Shown: positions 8,363 through 17,075 of the stretch, piece after piece
How the letters are laid out: the number at the start of each line of letters is the position of its first letter
Numbering within the stretch: the first letter of the stretch is position 1
NCBI GenBank assembly: GCA_963717455.1
Contig: OY970336.1
Coordinates: 2,790,001-2,854,000, forward strand
Source: Bog-473 sp963717455
GTDB lineage: Bacteria > Actinomycetota > Acidimicrobiia > Acidimicrobiales > RAAP-2
Direction of reading: 5' to 3'
Length of the DNA: 64,000 bases
Translations under genes and position numbers: made by a program
The notes under the pieces: model-generated
What the model was told of the DNA's origin: nothing
Databases searched by the model: none
Seen by the model: the letters and a program-made list of their open reading frames with translations, nothing else

Positions 8363-9382
8363 ATGAAGGCCGGGATCGTCGGGGCGTCGGGGTACACCGG
8401 GGCCGAGCTCCTGCGGCTCCTGGCGGGGCACCCCGCCCTCGAGGTCGCCGTGGTGACGGCGCACTCGCACGCGGGCGAGGTGGTGGGCCGGCACACCCCC
8501 TCGCTGGCGGGGGCGTACCCGGGCCTGGTCTACGAGGACAGCGACCCGGCCCGCCTCGACGGCCTCGACGTCGTGTTCTGCGCCCTGCCGCACGGTGAGT
8601 CGCAGCGGATCGTCCCCGAGCTGCGGGGCCACGTCGGCCTGGTCGTCGACCTCGCCGCGGACTTCCGGCTCAAGGACGCGTCGCTCTACCCGCGCTGGTA
8701 CGGGGGGGAGCACGCCGCCCCCGGGCTCCTGGAAGAGGCCGCCTACGGGCTCCCCGAGCTGTACCGCGACGGGCTGGCCGGGGCCACCCTCGTGGCCGCG
8801 GCGGGCTGCTACCCGACCGCGGCTGGGCTGGCACTCGCCCCACTCGTGCGGGCCGGGCTGGTGGACCAGACCGGGATCATCGTCGACGCCGCCTCGGGCG
8901 TCTCCGGCGCGGGGCGCGGCCTCAAGGAGTCGCTGCACTTCGGGACGGTGGACGAGGACTTCGTCGCCTACGCACTGCTGACCCACCGCCACACGCCCGA
9001 GATGGAGCAGATCCTGGGGTCCGAGCTGCTGTTCACCCCGCACCTCGCCCCCATGGTGCGCGGCATCCTGGCCACCTGTTACGGCCGGCCCGCCGCCGGC
9101 CGGTCGCTCTCGACGGCGACGGCCATGGACGCCCTGCGCGAGGCCTACGACGACGAGCCGTTCGTGGTCGTCACGGACGACCCACCCTCCACCAAGGCGA
9201 CGGCGGGCTCCAACACGGCGCACGTCACCGCACGCGTGGACCCGCGCACGGGTTGGGTGATCACGCTGTGCGCCCTCGACAACCTGGTCAAGGGGGCGTC
9301 CGGACAGGCGATCCAGTGCGCCAACGCGGCGCTCGGGCTGCCCGAGACGACGGGGCTGCCCCTGGCGGGGATGTACCCGTGA
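8363..9382 (+). CDS. argC: N-acetyl-gamma-glutamyl-phosphate reductase
   Basis: 339 residues from ATG 8363. ArgC reduces N-acetylglutamyl phosphate to the semialdehyde with NADPH in arginine synthesis. The N-terminal NADP fold begins 'MKAGIVGASGYTGAELLRLL'; the catalytic cysteine lies in 'LVAAAGCYPTAAGLALAP', and the C-terminal part holds 'FTPHLAPMVRGILATCYG' and 'ALDNLVKGASGQAIQCAN'. The frame is open to ATG 8348, but the -10 element lies between those two codons, so the later ATG is the start. It is the first gene of argCJBDFRGH and overlaps argJ by 4 nt (GTGA). Confidence 0.96.
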   Translation: MKAGIVGASGYTGAELLRLLAGHPALEVAVVTAHSHAGEVVGRHTPSLAGAYPGLVYEDSDPARLDGLDVVFCALPHGESQRIVPELRGHVGLVVDLAADFRLKDASLYPRWYGGEHAAPGLLEEAAYGLPELYRDGLAGATLVAAAGCYPTAAGLALAPLVRAGLVDQTGIIVDAASGVSGAGRGLKESLHFGTVDEDFVAYALLTHRHTPEMEQILGSELLFTPHLAPMVRGILATCYGRPAAGRSLSTATAMDALREAYDDEPFVVVTDDPPSTKATAGSNTAHVTARVDPRTGWVITLCALDNLVKGASGQAIQCANAALGLPETTGLPLAGMYP

Positions 9383-10548
9383 GCGTCACCGCGCCCCGGG
9401 GCTTCGTGGCCACGGGTGGCCCGGCCGGCATCAAGGCCGGAGGCGCGCCCGATGTGGCCGTGGTGGCCACCGCGGACGGCCGCGCGGTGCCGGCGGCCGG
9501 GGTCTTCACCTCCAACCTGGCGGCGGCGGCACCGGTCCAGGTGAGCCGGGCCCACCTCGCCGCCACCGGAGGGGCCGCCGCGGGCGTGATCCTCACCTCG
9601 GGCAACGCCAACGCCGCCACGGGCGCACCCGGGCGCGCCGCCGCCGAGCGACTGTGCGTGGCGGTGGCCGGCGAGATCGGGTCCATCGCCGACGAGATCC
9701 TGGTGTGCCAGACGGGCCTCATCGGCATCCCGTTCCCCATCGACCACGTCCTCCCGCAGCTCGAGCCGATCGTCATGGCACGCGGTGGCACGGAGCACGA
9801 TGCCGCCCTGGCGGCCGGGGCCATCATGACGACCGACACCGTGCCCAAGGAGGTCGTCGTGGCCGGCGACGGGTTCACGGTGGGCGGCATGGCCAAAGGT
9901 GCCGCCATGCTGGCGCCGAACATGGCCACCATGCTCGCTCTGTGCACGACGGACGCCGCGGTCGATGCGGCCACACTGCACGAGGCGCTCGCCGAGGCGG
10001 TCGCGGCGTCGTTCAACACGATCACGGTCGACGGTTCCACGTCGACCAACGACACCGTGCTCGTGCTGGCGAGCGGCCTCGGCGCGAGCCCGTCGCCGGC
10101 CGCGCTCAGGGCGGCGCTCACCGAGGCCTGCCGCTCGCTCGCGGCACAGATGGTCGACGACGCCGAGGGGGCGACCAAGGTGTCCCACGTGCGCGTGCGG
10201 GGCGCGCAGAGCGACGAGGCCGCGCACCTGGCGGCGCGCAAGGTGGCGGACTCCATGCTGGTCCAGTGCTCGCTCAACGGGGCCGACCCGTACTGGGGCC
10301 GCATCGTCTCCGAGCTGGGCTCGGCCGGGACGCCCTTCGACATCGACCGGGTGTCGGTGGCCTACGGCGGCACCGTGGTGTGCGCCGCCGGGGTCGCCGT
10401 CCCGCACGACGAAGCCGCGGTGGCCGCCCACATGGCGGGCCGGTCCATCGAGATCGACTGCCACCTGGGCCTGGGGACGGGCGAGGCGGCGGTCCTCGGG
10501 ACGGACCTGGGCTACGGCTACATCGACGAGAACAGGACGACCTCGTGA
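9379..10548 (+). CDS. argJ: Bifunctional ornithine acetyltransferase / N-acetylglutamate synthase
   Basis: 389 residues. ArgJ moves the acetyl group from N-acetylornithine to glutamate, recycling it, and may also use acetyl-CoA. The self-cleavage site is visible as 'KGAAMLAPNMATMLA', with the new N-terminal Thr at residue 184 as the nucleophile. Other landmarks are 'TSGNANAATG' and the C-terminal 'EIDCHLGLGTGEAAVLGTDL'. The protein is made as one chain and splits into alpha and beta parts. Presence of argJ and absence of argE nearby indicate the cyclic acetyl pathway. Both ends overlap neighbours by 4 nt (GTGA), so translation is probably coupled. Confidence 0.96.
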   Translation: MSVTAPRGFVATGGPAGIKAGGAPDVAVVATADGRAVPAAGVFTSNLAAAAPVQVSRAHLAATGGAAAGVILTSGNANAATGAPGRAAAERLCVAVAGEIGSIADEILVCQTGLIGIPFPIDHVLPQLEPIVMARGGTEHDAALAAGAIMTTDTVPKEVVVAGDGFTVGGMAKGAAMLAPNMATMLALCTTDAAVDAATLHEALAEAVAASFNTITVDGSTSTNDTVLVLASGLGASPSPAALRAALTEACRSLAAQMVDDAEGATKVSHVRVRGAQSDEAAHLAARKVADSMLVQCSLNGADPYWGRIVSELGSAGTPFDIDRVSVAYGGTVVCAAGVAVPHDEAAVAAHMAGRSIEIDCHLGLGTGEAAVLGTDLGYGYIDENRTTS

Positions 10549-11507
10549 CGGCGCCCGGCGCGGTGCCGGTGCCGCCCAAGATCACGCGGGCGCAGAAGGC
10601 GGCGGCGGCCAGGACCGCCTCGGTGCTGGTGGAGGCGTTGCCCTACATCAGGCGCTTCTGGGGCAAGGTCGTCGTGGTCAAGTACGGCGGCAACGCGCTG
10701 CACGCGTCGAGCTCGGCGGACGGGGACGGCGTCGGGGAAGGCGGCGACGGCCTGAGCGGGGACGCCGCCGACGCGCTCGCCTCCTTCGCGCAGGACGTCG
10801 TCCTGATGCAGGCGGTCGGCATGCTGCCCGTCGTCGTGCACGGAGGAGGGCCGCAGATCGGCGAGCTGATGGCCCGCCTCGGCAAGGAGTCGGAGTTCCG
10901 CAACGGCCTGCGCGTCACCGATGCGGACACGCTCGACATCGCGCGCATGGTCCTCGTCGGGAAGGTGAACCGTGACATCGTGTCCGCCATCAACGTGCAC
11001 GGGCCGCTGGCCGTCGGCATGTCGGGTGAGGACGCCAACCTCATCACGGCCGCGCCGAGCCACGCCGACCTGGGGTTCGTCGGCAACGTGTCGCTGGTCG
11101 ACCCCACCATGCTCGAGCGCCTGGTGGCGGAGGGGTTGATCCCCGTGGTGGCGACGATCGCGTCGGACGAGAAGGGTCAGGCGTACAACATCAACGCCGA
11201 CACCGTGGCCGGCGCGTTGGCCGAGGCGCTGCGGGCGGAGAAGCTGATCTACCTGACCGACATCGAGGGGCTGCGCGTGGTGGCGGACGACCCCACGACG
11301 GTCATCCACCAGGCCTCCACCGAGGTGATCGACGAGATCCTGCGCAGCGGGGGAGTCCAGGGCGGCATGATCCCCAAGGTCGAGGCCTGCGCCCGTGCCG
11401 TGCGGGCCGGCGTCAGCCGGGCCCACATCCTCGACGGGCGCGTGCCCCACGCGCTGCTGCTCGAACTGTTCACCGACTCGGGGGTGGGGACCATGGTGCT
11501 GCAGTGA
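10545..11507 (+). CDS. argB: Acetylglutamate kinase
   Basis: 320 residues. It phosphorylates N-acetylglutamate. Visible motifs are 'VVVKYGGNAL' (nucleotide loop), 'PVVVHGGGPQIGELM', 'FRNGLRVTDADTLDIARMVL' and 'YNINADTVAGALAEAL'. The N-terminal helix ahead of the kinase core ('ITRAQKAAAARTASVLVEA') resembles that of arginine-inhibited hexameric enzymes, so feedback inhibition by arginine is likely. About 25 residues rich in Gly, Asp and Ser follow 'YGGNALHAS' where homologues I recall have only a short loop. The start GTG overlaps the argJ stop. Confidence 0.95.
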   Translation: MTAPGAVPVPPKITRAQKAAAARTASVLVEALPYIRRFWGKVVVVKYGGNALHASSSADGDGVGEGGDGLSGDAADALASFAQDVVLMQAVGMLPVVVHGGGPQIGELMARLGKESEFRNGLRVTDADTLDIARMVLVGKVNRDIVSAINVHGPLAVGMSGEDANLITAAPSHADLGFVGNVSLVDPTMLERLVAEGLIPVVATIASDEKGQAYNINADTVAGALAEALRAEKLIYLTDIEGLRVVADDPTTVIHQASTEVIDEILRSGGVQGGMIPKVEACARAVRAGVSRAHILDGRVPHALLLELFTDSGVGTMVLQ

Positions 11508-12710
11508 CCGCTCCCACGTCCCTGCCCGGGCGCGAGGCGCTGATGCGCACCTATGCCGACCCGCCGGCCACCTTCGTCCGCGGCGAGGGCACCGTGCTCT
11601 ACGACGCCGACGGCAAGGGGTATCTGGACTTCATCACCGGCCTCGCCGTCGTGTCGCTCGGCCACGCCCACCCGGCCGTGGCCGAGGCGGTCGCCGAGCA
11701 GGCCCGGACCCTGTGCCACGTCTCGAACCTGTACGGGAACACGCTTGCACCCGAGGTGGCGCGCACCATCGACCGCCTCATCAACGGTGGGACCGGGAGG
11801 GCCGGCGGGCAGGTCTTCTTCGCCAACTCCGGCGCGGAGGCGAACGAGTGTGCCCTGAAGCTCGCCCGGCGCTGGGCAGGCGGGGGCCGCCACGTCGTCA
11901 TCAGTGCCGACAATTCCTTCCACGGCCGGACGCTGGCCACGCTGACGGCCACCGGCCAGCCCGAGAAGCAGGCACCCTTCCTCCCGCTCCCCGAGGGCTT
12001 CGTGCACGTCCCCTATGACGACGTCCGCCGCGCTCGACCAGGCGCTCGACCCCGAGTCGGTCGCGGCCGTCCTCCTCGAGCCGCTCCAGGGTGAGGGCGG
12101 GGTCATGGTGCCGAGCTCGGACTATCTCGGGGCGGTGCGGTCGCTGTGCACCGAACGCAACGCCCTCCTGATGCTCGACGAGGTCCAGACCGGCCTCGGC
12201 CGCACCGGCCACTGGTTCGCGTTCCAGGCCCAGGGGCTCGAGCCCGACGTGGTCACGATGGCCAAGGCGCTCGGCAACGGGATGCCCGTGGGTGCCTGCT
12301 GGGCTCGGGCCGAGGTGGCGGCCGCCTTCGGCCCAGGCGACCACGGCTCGACGTTCGGGGGACAGCCGCTGGCCCTGGCCGCCGTGCAGGCCACGCTCGC
12401 CGTGATGGAGGCCGAGGACGTGTGCGGCCGGGCCCGCACGGCCGGCGCGCGCCTGGCCGAAGGGCTGGGGCGTCTGCCGGGCGTGGTCTCGGTGCGCGGC
12501 GCGGGCCTGCTCCTGGCGGCGCAGCTGGGGGCACCGGTGGCCAAGGAGGCGTCCGCGCTGGCGCTCGAGCGCGGACTGCTCGTCAACGCGGTCCGGCCCG
12601 ACGCCATCCGCGTCGCACCGCCGCTCCTCGTGCACGCCGAGGAGCTCGACGGCGCGCTCGGGATCCTCGGCGACGTCCTGACCGAGATCGTCGCGGGCGC
12701 CGGCGACTGA
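11504..12710 (+). CDS. argD: Acetylornithine aminotransferase, interrupted by a +1 frameshift
   Basis: A PLP enzyme that converts N-acetylglutamate semialdehyde to N-acetylornithine. The first frame from GTG 11504 gives 'YLDFITGLAVVSLGHAHPAV', 'VFFANSGAEANECALKLAR' and 'SFHGRTLATLTATGQ', up to 'FVHVPYDDV'. The next frame continues with 'AALDQALDPESVAAVLLEPL', 'LLMLDEVQTGLGRTG' and the PLP lysine in 'VVTMAKALGNGMPVG'. Deleting one C at 12025-12026 joins them into a full-length protein of about 401 residues. All catalytic parts are intact on both sides, which argues for a sequence error rather than decay, since the rest of the operon is intact. Confidence 0.92.
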
Positions 12711-12727
12711 GGAGCGGAGCCCGACCC

Positions 12728-13654
12728 ATGCCCAACCTTTTCGACATCGACGATCTCGACCCCGATTCGTGGGACCGGCTGCTCTCGTTGGCTCTGGACG
12801 ACCCGCCACGGCCGTGGCTGCGTGGCCAGGGTGTCGCGCTTCTCTTCGAGAAGCCCTCGGCGCGGACGCGCAGCTCCTCCGAGATGGCGGTGGTCGACCT
12901 GGGCGGGCACCCGGTCTACATCCAGGGCGCCGAGGTCGGCCTCGACGTGCGCGAGACCGCCGAGGACGTCGCCCGGACGCTGGCCTGTTACCACCGCGTG
13001 CTGTGCGCCCGGGTCTTCGACCACGGCCTCCTCGTGCGCATGGCCGCCGCGCTGGCACGCAGCGGGTTCGACACCCCGGTCGTGAACCTGCTCTCCGACG
13101 CCGCCCATCCCTGCCAGGCGATCGCCGACGTGCTCACACTGCGTGAGACGGTCGGCGTGTTGCACGGCCGCACCCTGACCTACGTCGGGGACGCCAACAA
13201 CATGGCCCGCTCCCTGGCCAAGGCGGGACTCCTCGAGGGCATGGAGGTCCGGATCGCGTCGCCCAGGGGGTACACCTTCGGGGCCGGCGAGCTGGCGGCG
13301 CTGCAGGCGTTCGCCGACCGCGCCGGGCGGGGCGGGACGATCCAGCTCTCCGACGACCCACGGCAGGCTGCCAAGGGTGCGGTGGCGCTCTACACCGACG
13401 TGTGGACGAGCATGGGCCAGGAAGAGGAGCGGGCGGCCCGCCTGGAGGCCTTCGCGGGGTACTGCGTCGACGACGAGCTGGTCGACCTGGCTGCGGACGT
13501 TGCCGTCGTGTTGCACTGCCTGCCGGCGCACCGGGGGGAGGAGATCACCGACGCGGTGCTCGAGGGCCCGCGCTCGGTGGTGTGGCGCCAGGCCGCCCAT
13601 CGCCGGACGGCCATGCGGGGGATCCTGGCCTGGGCCTCCGGAGGCCAGCCATGA
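12728..13654 (+). CDS. argF: Ornithine carbamoyltransferase
   Basis: 308 residues. It joins ornithine and carbamoyl phosphate to give citrulline. The carbamoyl-phosphate loop is 'EKPSARTRSSSEMA' (residues 41-54; SARTR in place of the more usual STRTR), 'HPCQAIADVLTL' follows, and the ornithine-binding 'LHCLPAHRGEE' is near residue 260. The first 30 residues are shorter than in many homologues but the fold is complete. The start is ATG 12728 with GAGGAGCGGAG upstream. It overlaps argR by 4 nt (ATGA). Confidence 0.96.
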   Translation: MPNLFDIDDLDPDSWDRLLSLALDDPPRPWLRGQGVALLFEKPSARTRSSSEMAVVDLGGHPVYIQGAEVGLDVRETAEDVARTLACYHRVLCARVFDHGLLVRMAAALARSGFDTPVVNLLSDAAHPCQAIADVLTLRETVGVLHGRTLTYVGDANNMARSLAKAGLLEGMEVRIASPRGYTFGAGELAALQAFADRAGRGGTIQLSDDPRQAAKGAVALYTDVWTSMGQEEERAARLEAFAGYCVDDELVDLAADVAVVLHCLPAHRGEEITDAVLEGPRSVVWRQAAHRRTAMRGILAWASGGQP

Positions 13655-14178
13655 GCGCGCACGCCGCGGGGCGCCTGACCAAGAACCAGCGCCAGCACCG
13701 CATCGCCAAATTGCTCGAGTCCCAGCCGGTCACGAGCCAGGCGCAGCTGGTGGCGCTGCTCGGGGACCAGGGGATCGAGGCCACCCAGACCACGATCTCG
13801 CGCGACCTCGAGGATCTGGGGGCGGTCAAGGTGCGCCTCCCGGGCGGTGAGACGGCCTACGCACTGCCGGAGCTCCCGGTGCACCAGATCGCCCCCGAGG
13901 ACCATCTGCGGCGCGTCCTCGGCGAGTGGGTGGTCGAGGTGGCCCACTCGGGGAACCTGGTGGTGCTCCGCACGCCGCCGGGCTCGGCGCACGTCGTCGG
14001 ATCGGCCCTCGACCGGAGCGGCCTCGAAGGGGTCGTCGGTACCGTGGCGGGTGACGACACGGTGCTCGTCGTGGTCGACGAGCAGCTCGGCGGTGGCGTC
14101 ATGGGGGAGCGGCTGCGGGACGTCGCCGGCATTGCCGTCACCAACAAGATCACCTTGAATGGGAAGGAAGAGGGTTGA
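13651..14178 (+). CDS. argR: Arginine repressor
   Basis: 175 residues, slightly long for ArgR. The N-terminal winged helix contains 'KNQRQHRIAKLLESQPVTSQ' and the recognition segment 'ATQTTISRDLEDLGAVKVR'; the C-terminal arginine-binding, hexamer-forming domain contains 'VLRTPPGSAHVVGSALDR' and 'GTVAGDDTVLVVVDE', including the conserved GT and DD. It represses arg genes when arginine is high. Its place inside the operon it probably controls, between argF and argG, is common in actinobacteria and gives negative feedback. Confidence 0.96.
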   Translation: MSAHAAGRLTKNQRQHRIAKLLESQPVTSQAQLVALLGDQGIEATQTTISRDLEDLGAVKVRLPGGETAYALPELPVHQIAPEDHLRRVLGEWVVEVAHSGNLVVLRTPPGSAHVVGSALDRSGLEGVVGTVAGDDTVLVVVDEQLGGGVMGERLRDVAGIAVTNKITLNGKEEG

Positions 14179-14180
14179 AC

Positions 14181-15419
14181 ATGCCTGACCGGGTGGTACT
14201 GGCTTACAGCGGTGGACTCGACACGTCGGTCGCCGTCCGCTGGCTCATCGAGCACGAGGGCGTCGAGGTCGTCGCAGTGGCGGTCAACGTCGGCCAGGCC
14301 GCGGACCGTGGCGGCGAGGATTGGGACGCCATCCGGGCCCGGGCGCTGGCCGCCGGAGCGATCGAGGCGGTCGTCATCGACGCGCGCCACGAGATGGCCG
14401 AGCAGTTCTGCGTGCCGGCGCTGCAGGCCAACGCCCGCTACGAGGGCAAGTACCCCCTCGTCTCCGCGCTGTCCCGGCCTGTGATCGTGCGCCACCTCGT
14501 GGCCGAGGCGCGTCGGCACGGCGCAACGGCGGTGGGGCACGGCTGCACCGGCAAGGGGAACGACCAGGTGCGCTTCGAGGTGGGCGTGCGGGCCCTGGCC
14601 CCCGACCTCGGCATCTACGCACCCGCCCGCGTCTGGGGACTCACCCGCGAGGACTGCGTGGAGCTGGCCGCCAAGTGGGAGATCCCCATCACGGTGACCA
14701 AAGAGAAGCTGTACTCCATCGACGACAACCTGTGGGGCAAGGCGATCGAGTGTGGCGCGATCGAGGACCCGTGGGCGCCGGCGCCCGACGACGTGTACAC
14801 GCTGACCCGCGTCACCGAGACCGAGCCCGTCGAGGTCGTCGTGGGCTTCGAGGCGGGGGTCCCCATCAGCCTCGACGGCGCGGCCCTCTCGCCCTACGAC
14901 CTGATCAGCCGCCTCGGGGTGGTGGCGGGCAGTCGTGGCTGCGGGCGGCTCGACATGGTCGAGAACCGCAGAGTCGGCATCAAGAGCCGGGAGGTCTACG
15001 AGTGCCCGGCCGCACTGTCGCTGATCCTGGCCCACGCCGATCTCGAGGACCTCACGCTCGAGCGTGACCTCCACCACGAGAAGGCGCGCCTCGAGCCGCG
15101 TTGGTCCGAGCTCGTCTACGACGGGCTGTGGTACTCGCCGCTCAAGGAGGCGCTGCAGGCGTTCGTCACGGAGAGCCAGCGACACGTGACCGGGGAGGTG
15201 CGCCTGCGCTTTGCCGCACCCGGCACCTGCACCGTCGTGGGACGGCGCAGCCCCGTCGCGCTCTACGACCACGGGCTGGCGACCTACGACGCGTCCGACA
15301 CCTTCCGGCACGCCGACGCAGAGGGCTTCGTGCGGTTGTGGGGTCTCGGTGTCGCGACCTGGTCGGCCCGCCAGGGCCCCGGTGCGCAGGATGCAGGAGC
15401 GGACAGGGGCGGAACATGA
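14181..15419 (+). CDS. argG: Argininosuccinate synthase
   Basis: 412 residues from ATG 14181. It condenses citrulline with aspartate using ATP. The N-terminal pyrophosphatase loop is 'VLAYSGGLDTSVAVRWL'; other landmarks are 'YEGKYPLVSALSRP', 'VGHGCTGKGNDQVRFEVG' and 'SREVYECPAAL'. The frame is also open from TTG 14175, but the GGAAGAGGG at 14165-14173 is better placed for the ATG. The last 15 residues are low-complexity. It overlaps argH as ATGA. Confidence 0.97.
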   Translation: MPDRVVLAYSGGLDTSVAVRWLIEHEGVEVVAVAVNVGQAADRGGEDWDAIRARALAAGAIEAVVIDARHEMAEQFCVPALQANARYEGKYPLVSALSRPVIVRHLVAEARRHGATAVGHGCTGKGNDQVRFEVGVRALAPDLGIYAPARVWGLTREDCVELAAKWEIPITVTKEKLYSIDDNLWGKAIECGAIEDPWAPAPDDVYTLTRVTETEPVEVVVGFEAGVPISLDGAALSPYDLISRLGVVAGSRGCGRLDMVENRRVGIKSREVYECPAALSLILAHADLEDLTLERDLHHEKARLEPRWSELVYDGLWYSPLKEALQAFVTESQRHVTGEVRLRFAAPGTCTVVGRRSPVALYDHGLATYDASDTFRHADAEGFVRLWGLGVATWSARQGPGAQDAGADRGGT

Positions 15420-16819
15420 CGCTGTGGGAGGGACGCATCTCGACCGGCATGGCGGACGCCGTCGCTGAGTTCACCGTCAGCCTGCCTTTCGACCGGGTGC
15501 TGGCCGCCGACGACCTCGCGGGGTCACGCGCCCACGTGAAGGGCCTCGGCAAGGCGGGGATACTGACCGACAGCGAGGTCGTCTCGCTCGTGGACGCGCT
15601 CGACATCGTCGAGGAGGAGTTCACGACGGGCGTGTTCGCGTTCGGCCCGGGGGACGAGGACGTCCATACCGCCATCGAGCGGTGGGTCACCGAGCTGGTG
15701 GGTGACGTCGGCGCCAAGCTGCACACGGGACGGAGCCGCAACGACCAGGTCGCCACCGCGCTGCGGCTGTGGTGCCGCCGCTCGCTCGTGGCCGTGGCCA
15801 CCGAAGTGATGGCACTGCAGGACACGCTGGCCCAACGCGCCCGCGAGGCGGCCGACGCGTACCTGCCGGGATACACCCACATGCAGCGGGCGCAGCCCGT
15901 GCTGCTGGCGCACCATCTGCTGGCGCACGGCTGGGCGCTCGCCCGCGACGTCGACCGACTCCTCACCACCGTCGACCGGCTCAACACCTCGCCACTCGGT
16001 GCGGGGGCGCTGGCCGGCTCCTCGCTGCCGCTCGATCCCGACTACGTCGCCGCGGAGCTCGGGTTCCACGGCCGCTTCGAGAACTCCCTCGATGCGGTGT
16101 CCGATCGTGACTTCGTCGCCGAGGCCCTCTTCGATCTGGCCCTGCTCGGCGTCCACCTGTCCCGGATGGGGGAGGAGATCGTGCTGTGGTCGACCGAGGA
16201 GTTCGGCTTCTGCACGCTCGACGACGCCTACGCCACGGGGAGCTCGATGCTCCCGCAGAAGAAGAACCCCGACGTGGCGGAGCTGGCGCGCGGCAAGGCG
16301 GGACGTCTGATCGGGCACCTCACCGCGGTGCTGGTGACGCTCAAGGGCCTACCGCTCGCCTACAACCGCGACCTGCAGGAGGACAAGGAGCCGCTCTTCG
16401 ACTCGGTGGTGCAGGTCTCGCGCGCCCTGATCGCGCTGCGGGGCGTCTACGAGACCGCGACGTGGAACGAGGACCGGATGCAGACGGCGGCCGACGGGCC
16501 GGCCGCCGCCGCGATCGACCTGGCCGAGATGCTCGTCGAGCAGGGCATGCCCTTCCGCCAGGCCCACGCCCTGGTCGGCGGGCTCGTCCGCGAGTCGCTC
16601 GAGCGTCATGTGCCGCTGGTCGAGCTGGTGGCGGCGCACCCGGACCTCGGTGAGGCGGCCACCGAACTGCTCGAGCCCGGTGTGGCGGTGACGCGCCGGC
16701 GCACCCCGGGAGGGGCCGGTCCGGGGCCGGTCGGCGAGCAGGCCGAGCGGTTCGTCCGCCGCCGCGAGGTCGACCGCACCCGGCTGGCGCAGTGGCGCCC
16801 GCCAGGGGCGACGCCGTAG
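15416..16819 (+). CDS. argH: Argininosuccinate lyase
   Basis: 467 residues. It splits argininosuccinate into arginine and fumarate, ending the pathway. The N-terminus 'MTLWEGRISTGMADAVAEFT', 'DEDVHTAIERWVTE', 'LHTGRSRNDQVATALRLW', 'YTHMQRAQPV' and the family signature 'GSSMLPQKKNP' (near residue 275, with the catalytic Ser) are all present. It is the last gene of the arg operon; no strong terminator with a T-run follows, only GC-rich sequence. Confidence 0.97.
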   Translation: MTLWEGRISTGMADAVAEFTVSLPFDRVLAADDLAGSRAHVKGLGKAGILTDSEVVSLVDALDIVEEEFTTGVFAFGPGDEDVHTAIERWVTELVGDVGAKLHTGRSRNDQVATALRLWCRRSLVAVATEVMALQDTLAQRAREAADAYLPGYTHMQRAQPVLLAHHLLAHGWALARDVDRLLTTVDRLNTSPLGAGALAGSSLPLDPDYVAAELGFHGRFENSLDAVSDRDFVAEALFDLALLGVHLSRMGEEIVLWSTEEFGFCTLDDAYATGSSMLPQKKNPDVAELARGKAGRLIGHLTAVLVTLKGLPLAYNRDLQEDKEPLFDSVVQVSRALIALRGVYETATWNEDRMQTAADGPAAAAIDLAEMLVEQGMPFRQAHALVGGLVRESLERHVPLVELVAAHPDLGEAATELLEPGVAVTRRRTPGGAGPGPVGEQAERFVRRREVDRTRLAQWRPPGATP

Positions 16820-17075
16820 CGCTGGACCCCCGGCCTCGGGGCGGGGCGGGGGGCCGACGGTTGGGGGGTCGTCCGGGCGGGCGACGGTGGCAGTTCGGTG
16901 GCGTACCCCCGTGTCGCGTAACCCGCAGGTGAACGCAAGATAAAGATTCGCCAGAACGCTTGTGTTGGGATCCCTGATGCGCGCACCCTGTAACCCGGAG
17001 CCCGACGAGGCGGCGAGCCCTCTCCGGCGACCGAGTGCAGACCCCGACCCCGACCCCCGACGTGGAGAGGCGCAC

